Part shown: positions 1 through 14,000 of the stretch, in pieces
How positions within the stretch are numbered: the first letter of the stretch is position 1
Layout of the letters: the number at the start of each line of letters is the position of its first letter
Source of the DNA: Brachyhypopomus gauderio
Lineage: Eukaryota; Chordata; Actinopteri; Gymnotiformes; Hypopomidae
Length of the DNA: 64,000 nt
Reading direction: 5' to 3'
Assembly (NCBI RefSeq): GCF_052324685.1
Contig: NC_135221.1
Span: 5,447,739-5,511,738 of the forward strand
Position numbers and translations under genes: made by a program
Notes under the pieces: generated by a model
Database searches by the model: none
Told to the model about the DNA's origin: nothing
What the model saw: the letters and a program-made list of their open reading frames with translations, nothing else

Positions 1-213
1 GCAAAAAAACTAGGTTAGTTCAAACCATGATTCAGACTGTTTCTGCACACTTTAAATCTGTTTGTTCTTCTCGCTGTGTCCATTTTAAACCCCTCTGGTA
101 ACATTTTACTTTTTTTGTTACCCCCCCCCCCCCTCAACAGATTACACTCGCCACCCTGTGTCAGTATGACAGTGTCTTTGTTTTTTGTCAGACCTAGGTG
201 GCAACCCTAACCC
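1..213. repeat. Partial copy of a short terminal-inverted-repeat element (MITE-like)
   Basis: This stretch closely resembles 48640-48827: both share the run ctgtttctgcacactttaaa, a following ctcgctgtgtccatttta, and the same right end tttttgtcagacctaggtgg followed by caaccct. The complete copy at 48573-48827 shows that agggttgccacct and its reverse complement are the two ends, so the copy here is the right part of the same family, cut by the window edge. A poly-C run at 121-133 is private to this copy. No protein is encoded. The superfamily is not identified. Confidence 0.6.
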
Positions 214-753
214 CAGTTGTCCACAAGGCACCGTGCAGGCTGTTGGATATACAATACCGGTGTAGGGAGTGTTTCTTATTGCATGGGTGCCTAAACACAC
301 CACTGACTGGTGCACACTACATTTGACTGCTTGGTGACCATTTGCAATTCTTCATGGGCTTTTGTGTCTCCCCACAATGATTCCAGCAGGATCATGCGCA
401 GCACCAGTGGGCCCAATTTGTTCAGAACTGGTTTGAGAAGCATTCTGACAAACGGTGTGGCCAGCACTTTTGCCCGAAATGAGCCCAACAGAGTGTTTAT
501 AGGAAGTGTTGGATAGGTCCATTTGCACCTGAAATCTTGCACCTACAAATACCTTAGAGGTCTGAGTGGTAATCCAGACAGCACGACTTAACATTCCTCC
601 AGATGTCTTTGGTCCACCTGTAGAATAAGTGTCATGTTGAGTTGCTGCACTTTGCTGGGCTATAGACGGTTCTATACAATAGTGGTTCCTGTCCCATGAG
701 TGCTGGCACAACAGTGTTATAGCTTAGCTGTTTAGAAAGTTCCTTTATTATAA
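214..753. other. Unassigned stretch between two repeats
   Basis: Short open frames occur on both strands (for example minus 711-352) but none shows a recognisable domain, splice structure or codon pattern. It lies between a MITE-like repeat and a truncated LINE, so it may be repeat-derived. I see no gene in it. Confidence 0.3.
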
Positions 754-2999
754 GAGTTGTTGCAACTTTGCAACTCTATTGTAAAATTTAGGCAAGATTG
801 TAGGCAGGCTGAGAGACGTTGGCGAAGGTCAAAATTGCAAGTACATTTTGATATTTATAAAACAACATTGCACAATTACAACAGTGAAGTGAAATCAGCA
901 AGGAAAAACTATTTCTCTACCTTAATCAATTCATCAAATAATAACTCGGCTGTCCTGTTCAGAAGTATTGATCAGCTAGTAAACCCCACCTCCTGTGTCT
1001 TCCCTGAGACTGTTTCAGTTGAAAAATGTGATGAGTTTGCAATATTTTTTAGGGACAAGATTACTAGTATAAGGCAGAACATAGCAACAAGCACTAATAG
1101 ACTATCAAACCTTATATCAGTTACTCAGCCTAACTTTAATATGTCTTATTTCCAAGAAGTTGACATGGTAACACTACTTGATGTGATTTCATCACTAAAA
1201 TCCTCTACTTGTGAACTGGACCCTTTACCTACATGCTTTTTCAAGCAGGTTCTGAGCTCATTAGCAAATGAAGTTCTAACGATTGTTAATCAGTCTCTGC
1301 AATTGGGTGAATTCCCTAACTTTTTTAAAACAGCAATGGTTAAACCACTATTAAAGAACAGAAATCTTGATCCCACAATTCTCAATAATTATCGACCTAT
1401 ATCTAACCTTTCCTTTCTTAGCAAAATCATTGAAAAAGTTGTGTCAATCCAGTTGAATGATTATGTAAAAGTAAATCAAATAAATGACACTTTTCAATCT
1501 GGTTTCAGAGCTCTCCACAGCACTGAAACAGCCCTAGTTAAGGTAGTAAATGACTTGAGATTGAATAAGGATGCAGGCAAACTCTCAGTCCTTTTTCTGC
1601 TGGATTTAAGCGCCGCTTTTGACACGGTTGATCATGAAATTCTTCTTGATCGACTACAGAGTTGGGTAGGCCTTAGTGGCTTAGTCTTAGACTGGTTTAG
1701 ATCGTACCTAACTGGGCGTGATTACTATGTAGCATTAGGTACCTCTTCCTCCACACGTCAAAAAATAACTTGTGGCGTCCCCCAAGGATCAATTCTTGGG
1801 CCGTTACTATTCAACCTATATATGCTTCCGTTACCACATATCATTAATAAACATGGTATTAGTTATCATCAATATGCAGATGACACTCAACTTTACATTT
1901 CTCTAGAACCTAAGGCCCTAAAATCAATTTGCTCACTGTTTGACTGCATAGATGATATACAGACATGGATGTCTGACAATTTTCTGCAATTAAATAAACA
2001 GAAGACAGAGGTTCTTGTTCTTGGCAGTGATTCACAAAGGAATGATGTCCAGACCTATTTAAATCAAATGAATCTGAATGCCAGACAATGAGTTAAGAAC
2101 CTGGGCGTCACCTTTGATAATGAGCTCAGCTTCAAATCACACATCATGACTACATGCAAGACAGCTTATTTTCACCTTCGAAACATTGCTAAGGTCCGAG
2201 ATATGCTCACTCCTGCTGACAGTGAAAAACTTGTCCATGCATTTATCACATCAAGGCTAGATTATTGTAACGCTGTTCTATCTGCTCTTCCAAAGAGCTC
2301 TATTTCGCACCTACAGCGAGTTCAGAACGCGGCTGCAAGGGTTGTGACCCGCAGGAGAAAGAGAGATCATATTACACCTGCACTCCACTCACTGCACTAG
2401 TTACCTGTCAGCTTTAGGATAGATTTTAAGGTTCTAGTCATGGTTTTTAAATGTCTTCATGGTCTTGCCCCTTTACCTCAGTGAAATGATGGTTAGATAT
2501 GTTCCAGTCAGGTCTCTGAGGTCTTCAAACAGTAATCTACTGGTGATTCCTAGATGCCGATTAAAGATTGGCGAGGGTGCTTTTAGCCACTATGGCCCAA
2601 AGCTCTGGAATTCTCTTCCTGAAGAGCTCAGAGGCATTTCATCCCTGAATAGTTTCAAGAACAGTCTCAAAACTTTCCTGTTTAGATCTGCTTTTAGTTA
2701 AGAAACTCTAGTCTATTATTTTATAATTTGTCACTTTATTTAATTATTTCTTTTTGTCTTTAATTTTAATATTTTATTTTTATAAATAAATAATATTAAA
2801 AAAATATTATATTTACTTATCTTAATTAGTTTTACTTACTTTACTTTTTTATTATATTGTTTACTTTACTTTTTTACATTTTATGTTATTTACATTTTCT
2901 TTTTGTCTTCTTTTTACGTTTCTTTTATTTATACTGTAAAGCACTTTGAGTTGCATGTATGTATGAAAGGTGCTATACAAATAAAGATTATTATTATAA
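754..2999 (+). mobile_element. 5'-truncated, inactivated L2-type LINE (reverse transcriptase part and 3' tail)
   Basis: Conceptual translation gives the C-terminal part of a non-LTR retrotransposon ORF2. Reverse transcriptase motifs are visible: [13 protein letters not shown] (about 1600-1640), [14 protein letters not shown] (about 1772-1812), YADDTQLYI with catalytic ADD (about 1874-1900), then the post-RT region ending near 2700 (SFKNSLKTFLFRSAFS). The apurinic endonuclease domain is absent, so the copy is 5'-truncated, as is common for LINEs. Three lesions break the frame: an in-frame TGA at 2089-2091, a TAG at 2398-2400, and a frameshift near 2475-2485. The 3' end (2938-2999) has the L2-like tail with gcactttgag, caaataaag and a terminal att repeat. 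L2 clade is my family call from motifs; a relative such as CR1 or Rex1 is less likely. Non-functional. Confidence 0.85.
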
Positions 3000-3742
3000 C
3001 TTACTAAAGGAGACACAGCATTTTGTGAAGTTATTTATTTGAGTAACGTTGCATTAGTTGTGACAGACAATGTGTCAGCATAACCAAGAGCCTTTCAAAA
3101 TCAGTTTATAAATCACATACATGTAACGTAAGACTACATGTATTCTGCTTCTTCCATTAAACCCCATATACAGCTCCAGTGTCCAACAATATCACACTAT
3201 AACCAAACCAACATGTAGTGAATTTTGTACAATTTCCAAAATTAGAATTTAGATCTAATGTTTTGCATCATATGCCTATCTGGATTGCATCATTTGTCTT
3301 GGTATGGTTTTGTCATTTTTCCACAATGTCTCGATATTCAGTATATAGTGCAGGGCACGAGGGGCAACGAGATGTCTAAGTGAACCTAATATAGTCCATG
3401 GACTAAAAATGTTCAAGGGCTCTGGGTGGATCCGGCTTGTGCTGAACTATCTAAATATAGAACCATTACTGTCAGTCTGCTCTCCTTCTCTGACATTAAC
3501 ACAAATGGCATGTTTGTAAATAAACCCCTTTTGACTTTAATGTGCTGGAATAAATTTAAGATTGTTATAACATGCAGGTTTTAAATACAAATAGTTTCAT
3601 GCAAATATAAAACCACGATGCCATAAATGTTGTAATAAATAAATCAGCACTGCCCTTTATACTGGCAATTAATTAATACAGACATAAATGTATTAGAGAT
3701 ATTAATCAACAACTAAAGTCAAATGCCACATGACATTCCCAT
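3000..3742. other. Noncoding stretch downstream of mtmr7
   Basis: AT-rich sequence between the LINE tail and the 3' end of mtmr7. No open frame with a recognisable product and no clear repeat structure seen. Confidence 0.4.
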
Positions 3743-3782
3743 TTTATTTTCCACTATAATTGCACATTCCCATTTTTTATTC
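3743..3782 (-). promoter_or_regulatory. Candidate polyadenylation signals of mtmr7
   Basis: Two minus-strand AATAAA hexamers (TTTATT on the plus strand at 3743-3748 and 3777-3782) lie 36-75 bases beyond the mtmr7 stop codon at 3818-3820. Such a short 3' UTR is plausible but other signals further downstream could be used. Confidence 0.4.
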
Positions 3783-3817
3783 TATGGCTTTCAGTTTTCA
3801 GTGTTTAACCTTTTCTT

Positions 3818-4823
3818 TCAGGCATTGTTGAAGGTAGCTTCATCTGAGTCTGGGTCCTTGACACTATCTTCACTAGGAAACGAGTCCGCACCACTGCAGG
3901 AGTGGCAGCTGAAGTCAGCATCCCCCGACTCTTGGTCACTGTTGTCAGGATCGGAGCTTTCAGACGTGTCACCATACAGGCTGAGGTCTGTGCCATCTGT
4001 TTGCCTCTGCTGGGGGGTCGACTCTTTAGGACAAGAACCTAGAACTCCATTGTAGTCCTGAGGTGAGCTGGAAAGGCTAATGTGTGTAGGCTCAGCCCAG
4101 AGACCTTGAGTATTCTTCACTGTGCACTTTTTCACATAGAGATCATTTCTCTGCTCCTTGCCCACACCAGCTAGCTTCTGCAACAACACAGGATTCAATC
4201 ATGAAAATCAAGATAATGGCTTAGTGAACACATGGACTTGAACTTATCGCATATATTTACTGCATACTGTATATATATATATATATATAAACCTATAAAA
4301 TGAGTCCACGGAGTAACTGTACTTATAGATTCTGATTAGCACACGTGTCGTTTAGTGTGAACACCATGTTTAAACACTAACATGCCAAAAGCTGGAATGA
4401 CTTATTGGCACCACGTGGCGTCATAGTTCATCCCTACCTGTTGATAAACCGTCAGCACTTCTTCCAACTGCTGCGTGTCCTCTTTGACAGCCACCAGAGG
4501 GTCCAGCACAGACTGTCGGGGGTGCAGGCCTCGGTCGAAATGATTGTACAAGCCTCTCCAAAACCTAAACACAACAGGAACACATGGCATGCTGACACTG
4601 GCACGTATGTGTATGAGCGGTCAGATGGAGCACTCAATGGGACGATGGCACATCAATAAAATGGCAGCTCTTTCAAGTTCAGACAGAGAGACTACGGGCG
4701 GAAGCATTAGCAATGGCTCCAGAACCTCTACAGAAATGGACCAGGAAAAGACATTTAGGTCTAGTGGTTTGAAGGTGTTTGTTATTTCCATAAAATCAGG
4801 CCAATTTGAGTGAGTGAGTGAGT

Positions 4824-4861
<38 letters not shown>

Positions 4862-5898
4862 CACACTTCCAATTTCATGTTTGTAATAAGAGTCCCAGCA
4901 ACATTGGTCCCAGCTGTGTGTGTTCACTGTCTGAGCCAGTCGACTGCCACTGACACAGTAGTAGTTGTGTGCCTTTCTTGATCTGTATATTTTAAACAGT
5001 TCGCTTCTCAGCATGATGCAGTGTGGTCTACGTGCACAGCTGCTTAGCATAGCCACCTGGAGAGGCAGCCTAGCAAAATTGTAAGCTGCCTGCTAATCTT
5101 AGAACTATGTTATGTCCTTACAACTTTTCTTATTACTCAACAATTCAGAAAGACGAGACCTCAGCAGCTGAAGAGGTGGTTGAGCTGTTTGTTGTACTGG
5201 TACATAAACATCCCAAATGCAGGAATGTTGTTTCAGAGGCATTTGAAACTCGTGCTTCATTTCTAAGCATAACATCGACTGTCATAGACAACGCCTCGAT
5301 ATAATCTGTGTCACACAAAAATATTATTAACATGCTCTAACACACTTGAAACAGTAGGGGGCAGTGAGGGGCCGTAGAACTCCTTTAGTCTGTCTGTGGT
5401 CTGCTCTGAAAAGAGGGTTCACAAAATCCGCTTTATTCTCCCACAGGTGAGGCCATAAGGAGTGAGTCTTCTCTCTAATACTTGAAACAAAAAAAAAAAA
5501 GACATTGTGATTCAGTCAGTGACGATGCAAACAAACTGCAATGTACATTAGAAAGCTGTATGATAAATGTTGATATGCACCTGTGATACAAGATAAAGCA
5601 TTGAGAAAAACATGAAGGTAGTTCTGCTGAATTAAACATGTGGCTTCACCTCAGATCTTTCCGCTCTTTTTCACTGTTGCAAATGAAGTTGCCATAGTGA
5701 CAAGAATGCACATGATGGTACATGCTGGTGAGGAATCGCTCGTTGTATTCAAAGGCACAAGGAAACTGCTCCATAAGGTGCCACACACACTCCAAAAACT
5801 GGTCTATGACTGGTGACACCTCCTTGGGATCTTCTATTAGCTGACCATATCTACACAAAGAGTCATCAGATAGATAGCAGCATGTAGCAGTAATCTTA

Positions 5899-5959
<61 letters not shown>

Positions 5960-7997
5960 AGGTTATTTAGTTTATATTTGTTTACTACTGGCCTCTCACC
6001 GATGAAAAAATTTGTGTCCGAATGAAATCCAGTCTTTTTCGATCAGCACCTGTATGCAAAACATTGATATATTATTATATGCAATAATCAAATTTGTATC
6101 ATTTCAAAGCAACAGTGCTGTACAAAAATAGTGACACGACAGCACAGGCTGTTTGAGTCATTTATCTTAACATAACCCACTGACAGCCCAGTTTTTCTTC
6201 TGTGTCCAACGGGAAATTAAATTCTCTCCGAGATTCCAAGACACGGCTAATCCACATTGCATTTTTGCCCCATTCATTGCCCTGATGGGGGCAGGGGGGT
6301 GCCCCCCTTTTCATCCTATAAGATTTGTATTCTCCTCGCCACTGGTTCTTCTCCAATTGATCTCCTGGAAAGGTAACGTGTTCTCTTGTAGTGGTCTAGA
6401 CATAGTAAACCCCTATGATCTAAAGAACAAGGCCCATGAGCACAGCTTAGCAGTTGCCCTTACATAAATCCCCTGCTGCTTTGCCTTTAGACTGACAGCA
6501 GAGTAAAATCAAGTCATCAAGAGTCCATCTACATTGACATATCTTCAGTATGCACTAATCTATGTCATCAAAAACACAGATGTTTGCAATTGGTCATTAT
6601 ATTTTGCATCTTGTACAGGTTATGTATGAGCTCCCTTGGCATCTATACATTCATAACACACTGTGCGTACCATGAGACCCTTGAGAGTCCTGTAGAAAGG
6701 GTCGAGGAGGACACTGGCCACCGAGCAGACCTGAGTTGTCCGATCCCAACCATCAGAGCAGTGGACCAGGACGCTGACCCCTTCATCAGCCACAGCCTGC
6801 ATGAACTCTTAAAACGTCAGTGTGGGAGATTCTCTGGAAGTCAAGAATGGCAGCCATTCAGAATGAGTCGTGCGTTTTACCTTGGCAATGAAGGTGCTGA
6901 CTTCCAATATAGATCTGATGTGTTTTAACCAGTCTGAACTTTCCAATCCCAAGAGGAACTCCCCCATGGATGGAGACGGAAGATCAGACACTGTGAAATG
7001 AGACACCATAATTACAATGACCTTTAGGAATGGTGTAGACAGATATATTAAATTAATACATAAATAGCAGCTAAGTGTTTAACCTCTTACTATTTGGTTT
7101 TCTAGAAATAAGTGATATTGACACATTTTACCTTTGAAAGCATATGCAAGAACCTGGTGACAGTTTCATTTAAAAGCTCAGTGTGCAGTGTGTAGCTATA
7201 ACAATATTTCTGCCTCTTAGTGACAGATGTGATTGTAATTATATGGCTGTTATAATGTTTGCAAACCTGTTTGATTTATCTGGATTCCTGCATAAATGGT
7301 TCTTAAAATGTGACCTTTAGCCAAGTCATACTAATACATGAAGAGACTGGTGGGTGAACACCAGAGAGAACCTGTCCAGCAGATACTGTGTGGCAGGTGT
7401 AGCAAACGACAAATGAAACACACTTTACACAGCCATGTCACTGAAAAAATGGTCTAAAGAATCATGCCGTGTGATGGAAAAGTGTCATGCCCTAACCACT
7501 TCTATAAAAATGACCACAATTTGTTACTTACTAATGGATATAGAATTTTGTTCAAAGGTACTATGGATTTCAGATGGATGTTCAGATTTCAGAAGCTCAC
7601 TGAATATCATAAGCATAAAAATGGTGTTCAGAAGCATTGGTTAAGACTTGGGCCTCGTTGCACAAGCATTGAGATCAAGATTTTACATGATTTTACATTT
7701 TTCGGAGGAAGCATCATGGTGTGAAGATGCTTTGCTGGTCTAGGGCCTAGACAGTTTACAGTCATTGAAGAACATATGAAGTTGTGTAAGAAAAGTCTAC
7801 ATCATGTCAGGGTGTCAAATAGGAGGAATGCTGTATCGTTACAATGATACAAATCACATTCACACAATGATTGTAAATCAATAGAGGCTCACAAATGCCA
7901 TATTTTAGAGTAAGTTGGTCAGAGCTGACCTCCGATTGAAACCCCCTTAAATGCAAGTGGGGTGATTTGACATTGAATCAAGACGTAAAAAAAAAAA

Positions 7998-8028
<31 letters not shown>

Positions 8029-11000
8029 TGAACAGAACCATTTGTTGTATAGATAACTGGGCCAAATATACCTCCTCTGTAGAACTGATCATTAATGACC
8101 AAAACTGGTAAGCATCGTTGACTATGTCACGATTAGTTGGAATAAGGGGATCCAATAACAAAGCACGTTTACTGTGGCAAAAAAACAAACAAACAAAAAC
8201 AGGAGGCATGACAGGCCACATCAAATACTACCAGATCAGACAGCAGAAGTTCAGAACCACTATCCAAAAGACAAAAACAGGTCAACGGGGGATCAGAACC
8301 ACAGAAAATCAAAACGGAGAACACTCAGCATTTCGACTCAGGCTGGAACAGTACTTTGCAGAGAGTGCAATGATGTAGATATCGGGGAAATAATCATTCC
8401 TTCACAGGTGTTGGTACTCAGATGAAGACATCTAAGAGGGCTGTGGTCTGTTGATTAGTAGTGACTGTCTCAAGAAGGAAGTGGTTCCTAGACATGACAA
8501 TATATGTACCCATTTGTTACAGGTTTACATACTTTTGATTAAGAAATTACATACGTTTTCCATTTAAAGAACTACTTGTTCTTTAAATATACAGAATGCA
8601 AAATGCTTTTTCAGCTTCTTTCTCTAAAGTACTGTACCAGTCACCTCTCCACAAACATATGACACTGGGCTATTGCTCCCGAGGGCTTAATTGCACAGTC
8701 CAGCAGATGTGCATGGTTGCAGGTGTGCACTGATTAGCCCAAAGGATCCTGGGAAGTGGAGTTCCTGTACTTCCAGCACACTGCCTAGGCCCCCTGCTGA
8801 TTTCAGTCAGAACAGGCGGAATCCTTACAATATATGGCACTGTAACATGTTGTCACAGTAATATGCTAAACAAAATTGTCATTTTTTGATTTAATGACTT
8901 AATAAAATGGGATCACATTTTAAGAGTCTTTCACACAGAAAAAAGAAATAGTTCAGAAGCTTCACAAGATTTTGTTACAACTGTAAACATTCTTTGCAGA
9001 GCTAATGACTTCCTGTGAGTCCCTTCCTTATAATAGTGCTTCAGGCTTGGATTAACAGGTGAACAAGTTCAGTCCCTGATGTCAGGACAAATACAGACCA
9101 GCGTTCTAGGAAACTACCATTCCTGGAAGACAGGGGAAAGTTCCAACTGGCTTTACTGTAACAAGAGATAAAAGTTCCCCTTAGTCTCTGTTGGACCCCT
9201 ACTCTCTGGTATTCAAACACTGGACTCCCCAGTGCTTTCTGGGGCAAAATGTTATCACAGCCAAGACTACCATTATTTTTCCAACACTAAATCAAATCAT
9301 TCTCACGCCCTTTTTCTCAAATGGGGAAAAGGGGTCGCTGGTCATCAATTCAAGGGAAACAAAAATAGCCATGCAATGAAAACCAGATGGATCGAAAGAA
9401 ACCTTATCATAATCCTCTGGGTTAACACAAATGTAAGCATTATGCTGTGTAGCGTAGCACATGCAGGATTATAGGAGAACAAGAACCTCACAAGACATGA
9501 TGATGGAGCACTTCTGTACCCACTATCTTAATTTGGGGAAGCAACATATATTCATGACACAACTCCATGCTGTTATTCTGAAAGCCTGTTATGCTATTAG
9601 ATATGTGCTGCTGTTTGTGGCAAGTGAGGAACTGTATCACAATTTCTACTTAAATGAGTAAAAACTGTAAATATAAAAAGTCCAGGTTAACTTGACGTGA
9701 AATTAAACCTGACAAAACTGGAAAAAAGGTCAATGGAGGTGACATAATACCTTCAATCAGTTTTTGTTGACTGTTCCTCATCACATGAATATTTTCAATG
9801 CCAATGAACCGAAACTTGATATTGGTGTAGTTATCCTCATTCTCGTAACCTTTTCCGGTCGCCCGGTTTGCCATCGCGTTCAGCTGGGGGGAAAAAAAAA
9901 AAACAGAAAAAGAAAATCCTCCAAGCTTTCAAGAGTAGACTTGACCGTTATTGATGATGCGAGTGATGCATATAAATGCTGAGTCATACCTTGGGTCTGG
10001 TGTCCACAACATACAGGAAGTGGCTGCCAGGGTTGGACCTCATGATGGCCTCTAGCATCTGTTCATCCTCCAGGCAGCGAGCACTGAAGCCAGACAGAGG
10101 CTGGCTGCTGCGACATATGGCCGCCTGACATAGAAACAATAGAAACAAGAACTCGGTACAAGGATATTCACAACAGTGGTGCAAGAATGACTGGAATTCA
10201 TGACATTGGAGTTCACCACTTTGGTCAAATAAGAGCCATGCTACACCTATTATATCTCCCTGTACAATTAAATGTGACCACTAGTGTGTTAAGTAGTAAT
10301 AGTTAAGAATGCTCTAGTTGTACGTATTTATTTCCATGATGTGTGCCATTTCCCCCATTGCTATAGCGATCACACATCAGATGGTAAAGAAAGTACTGAA
10401 AGCTTTTCAGCATTTCCAGCATTTTTAGCATTTCCATGATCTTACAAAGTTGCAAATGAAAAAATATATATAACCACAGGATCTTTAGCAATTTAGTTTT
10501 CTACTCACAGATGACAAATCAAACCCAGGGCACTCAAGACGTGTCCTTTCCAAAAATTGGAAAACTTGGTCTCATAAATGAATTTGACCTTGGCCTCATG
10601 TTGGTGATGAGATGTTTTTTTTTAGACACTCACTCTGATGACATATGGTATTAACTGAGCACAGATATCAGAAGAAGAGGCTGTTTGATGACCAGGGGTT
10701 TGTATGTAAAGGTCACGACACGCTTCCATGCTCCTTGAACCCCCACGTCCAAAAGTAAATATCCATGGCCTGTGGGGAGAACTTGACCTTGAGAATAAGA
10801 AAGGCCTGTACCAACAAAGCATGTCCAAACGGATCACAGGGAACTTGATCTACATTTTAAGCAATTCTCGGGAAACAGGACTGTGAGCTTATGCCATGTA
10901 GATATGTTTTGGAAGTTTCTGGAAGAGAAGATGGCTTTTGAGTAAGCACAGCAGTGCCAAGACACAGTTTATACTCAGTGGAGCACTCGAGGAAACACCA

Positions 11001-14000
11001 AGACAAAAACAGAAATGTTCAAAGCTGTTGTTACATAAGAGTATTCCACTTCACTTTCCTTTCTGCCATCAGGCGACACATGAAAGGCAGAACTAAACTC
11101 TGAAGGGCCATACTGACCCCGAGAATCTGATGTTGGGAGGAATGCGTCACAAACACATCAGGACTCACCTGGGTTTCCTTGCAGTAGTATGACAGCGCAG
11201 GAAACCGTCCCCTGCTGCGAAACCTGGAGCTGCCTACAATGACGGGGAGGCTGGCAGATTTGGGCACAAACAGGTCAGCGGGATACGTATCACACACCTG
11301 GGAGGGGTTACACAAGGAAACAGACACAAGGTTGGGGGAGCACTTCCTTGTGTCTACGTATCATATGAAACGTACAGACTTTTACAAACAAACGAAATAT
11401 GTGAATGCGACGGCCAAGATATTTCAGTACTCATGTTATTTACTGACTCTGTATTCTCGGTTGACAGGGGTGGCATGCCATAGCTTATTTGGCACCCCCA
11501 TACGATTGTACTCATCCTTCAGACTTAGAAAGTCCCAAGCCTGGACCCTCTGAGCCTTGTCAACATTTGGATTGAAGGAAAAACAGTAAAGTTCCTCATA
11601 ACGCTCTGAAAGATACACAAAGACAAATAATGTAATGAGCCAGGGCTAGATTTGTGCCTTAGCACTGGGAAACCAACAAAGTATAGAAACACCAACAAGA
11701 CAATATCTGAAGCTGAGAAATACTCCAGATTACCTGGACTAGTCAGACGTAATAGAGATGCAAGAACATCATTGCAATCTTTCTCTTTGGAGATGAGCAG
11801 CTGAATAACCTGGAAGTTCTTGCAGCGGATGAGGAGCGGATATCCACAAGCAGAAAGGCTTTGCTTCTCAACATTAGACACCAAGCTATGCAGCAACTGT
11901 GGTTAAAAAAAGATTTTGTCAGTGGACAAAGCTTTTCAAAGACTAGTCTAATAGTAAAAACTGTTTAGAGAGGTCATTCAGCTTACTGGTTCAGCAATCT
12001 TGATATTATGCATATTTATAAAACATTTGGCAAACCTAGACTGTCCATAGCAATTCTTATATTTGCAGTATTGGTAAATGGGTCGCCATGATGTCGTGCA
12101 AAGTAAAACAAACAAACAAACAAAAGTTCTAGTACAAGATCTGACCCGGACCACTCACCCATACTTCATTGTGGTCCTCTGCCTCATTGTCTATAAAGAT
12201 GGTATGGAAGGCTGTCAAATACAGTGTCCCAAGCTGCGACCTTCGAGATGAGCTTCTGTCCACTAAATGGACTTTTTCGACCTGAAATACGACACAGCAG
12301 ACATCAGATAACGATTAAATACTGTAGCGTCAGACCAATGGGGGGGTACCGGAGAGTGACGCCAGCACCCATGAGCCTCTTCGGCTCCAACGGTGTTATG
12401 TGTTCATGTATGTTTATGCCTATGTAATGTTATTAGTAATTAGTGTTTATGGACATTGTTAGTCGAGTCATCCTGGTTGTCATTATGTATTTGTGTCTCT
12501 CCTAAGTTTACCCTCCGTCAGTGTGTGATACCAGTACACCTGTGATTTACCTTGTGTTCCACGTACAAGTGCAAGCTCAATTAAAGCTCCTGTTAGCGCG
12601 CCTGCGTGCGGCAAACTAACCTCATATAGGAAATAAAAGCCTGTCTTTCCTTGAGAATGGACTTGCCTGCGGCCTCTCTCTTCCACACCACGCCACAACT
12701 GGTGTCAGAAGTGGGATCTCCGCGATGAGATATTACAACTATCCGGGGAGCTCGAACGGCTACAAACTGGAGCGAGAGAGAAGCGACGAGGCAACAGGAA
12801 CACGGCGAAGCAGCGCCTAGACGGGCCGAGCGATACCGACCAGCCAGCCCCTGGACGTAGGAGAACACCTGCCAGAGGGTGCGACGGAACGTGGGAACTG
12901 CCCGCCGCGCGCACGATGGTGCCTGAAGCGACGGCGACCGCTGCAACCATCCCAACGCGCCGGCTGAGCCTGCCCGGCTATGATGGCGAAGCGGATTGGG
13001 CAGCGTTTGAGGCCCAGCTCGACGCCGTCGCCAGCTACGAAAACTGGTCCGAGGCCGAGACGGCGGCTCAGCTATGCTTGGCGCTCCGGGGACCTGCACT
13101 CAGGGTTCTGGTCGGGCTGCCCGCGGAAGCCAGACACGCGCTAGCGCCGCTCAAGGCAGCGCTCCGGACCAGGTTTGGGCAGCAGCCGGATGAGTCGACG
13201 GCAAAACAGATTTTGGCCGGACGCCGCCGTGGCCGAGGTGAGAGGCTCGGGGTTTTGGCGTCGGAGATCGCACTGCTGGTCCGCCTGGCCTACCCACTGT
13301 TTCCGCGTGAGGCACAGCTGCAGTTGGCATTGGACTTCTTCATTGGCACAATCGAACCAGCCGAGCTGAGGAGGCACGTCCGTCTGGCTAACCCGACATC
13401 CCTAGACGCTGCGGTGGAAGAGGCATCTAGAGCCGAGCACATCCTGTTTAGTGACGGCAGGGACGGATTACCGCGGCGGCCCCGCGTGCACGACCGACGA
13501 GCGACCGGCCAACTAACATGCTGGCAATGCGGGGAGCAGGGACACAAGTCCACACATTGCAAAGCAGCGGGAAACGAGCAAGGAGTCGCCCGATGAGGGG
13601 CGCGGCGACTCCGGTCCCTTATGGATTACCCTCAAACTTTGTCTCGAGAATTGCCGGACAACGCGACTTGCACATCACATGTAAGTTTGGCGATGCCCTT
13701 ATTCCCGCTCTAATAGACACAGGGTCCTCGGTGTCACTGATTAGACCTGAACTGCTAGCTAATTGCCCGGGGGGGCTTTCTGCTATGACGCGTAAGCAAG
13801 GGGGGCTAACTACAGTGACTGGCGAACAGTTTGAGTTGCTGGGTCGCACTGACACCGTATTCGACTTTGGGCAGGGGCCTTGGACGCACGAGTTTTGGGT
13901 TGGGGACGTGCTAGACCCGTGTATCCTCGGTGACGACTTTCTGAAGAAAGCTAAGGCTGTCATAGACTATGGACATGGGGTATTGTCGTTGAACGGCCAC

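Noticed and set aside
352..711. 119-codon minus-strand open frame
   Set aside because: No domain, no splice context, and other frames over the same bases are open as well; it lies between repeats.
5646..5957. Minus-strand frame reading poly-(Cys-Val) into a phosphatase-like sequence
   Set aside because: The Cys-Val part is the CA microsatellite; only 5650-5850 is real, as mtmr7 exon 11, with an acceptor at 5851-5852.
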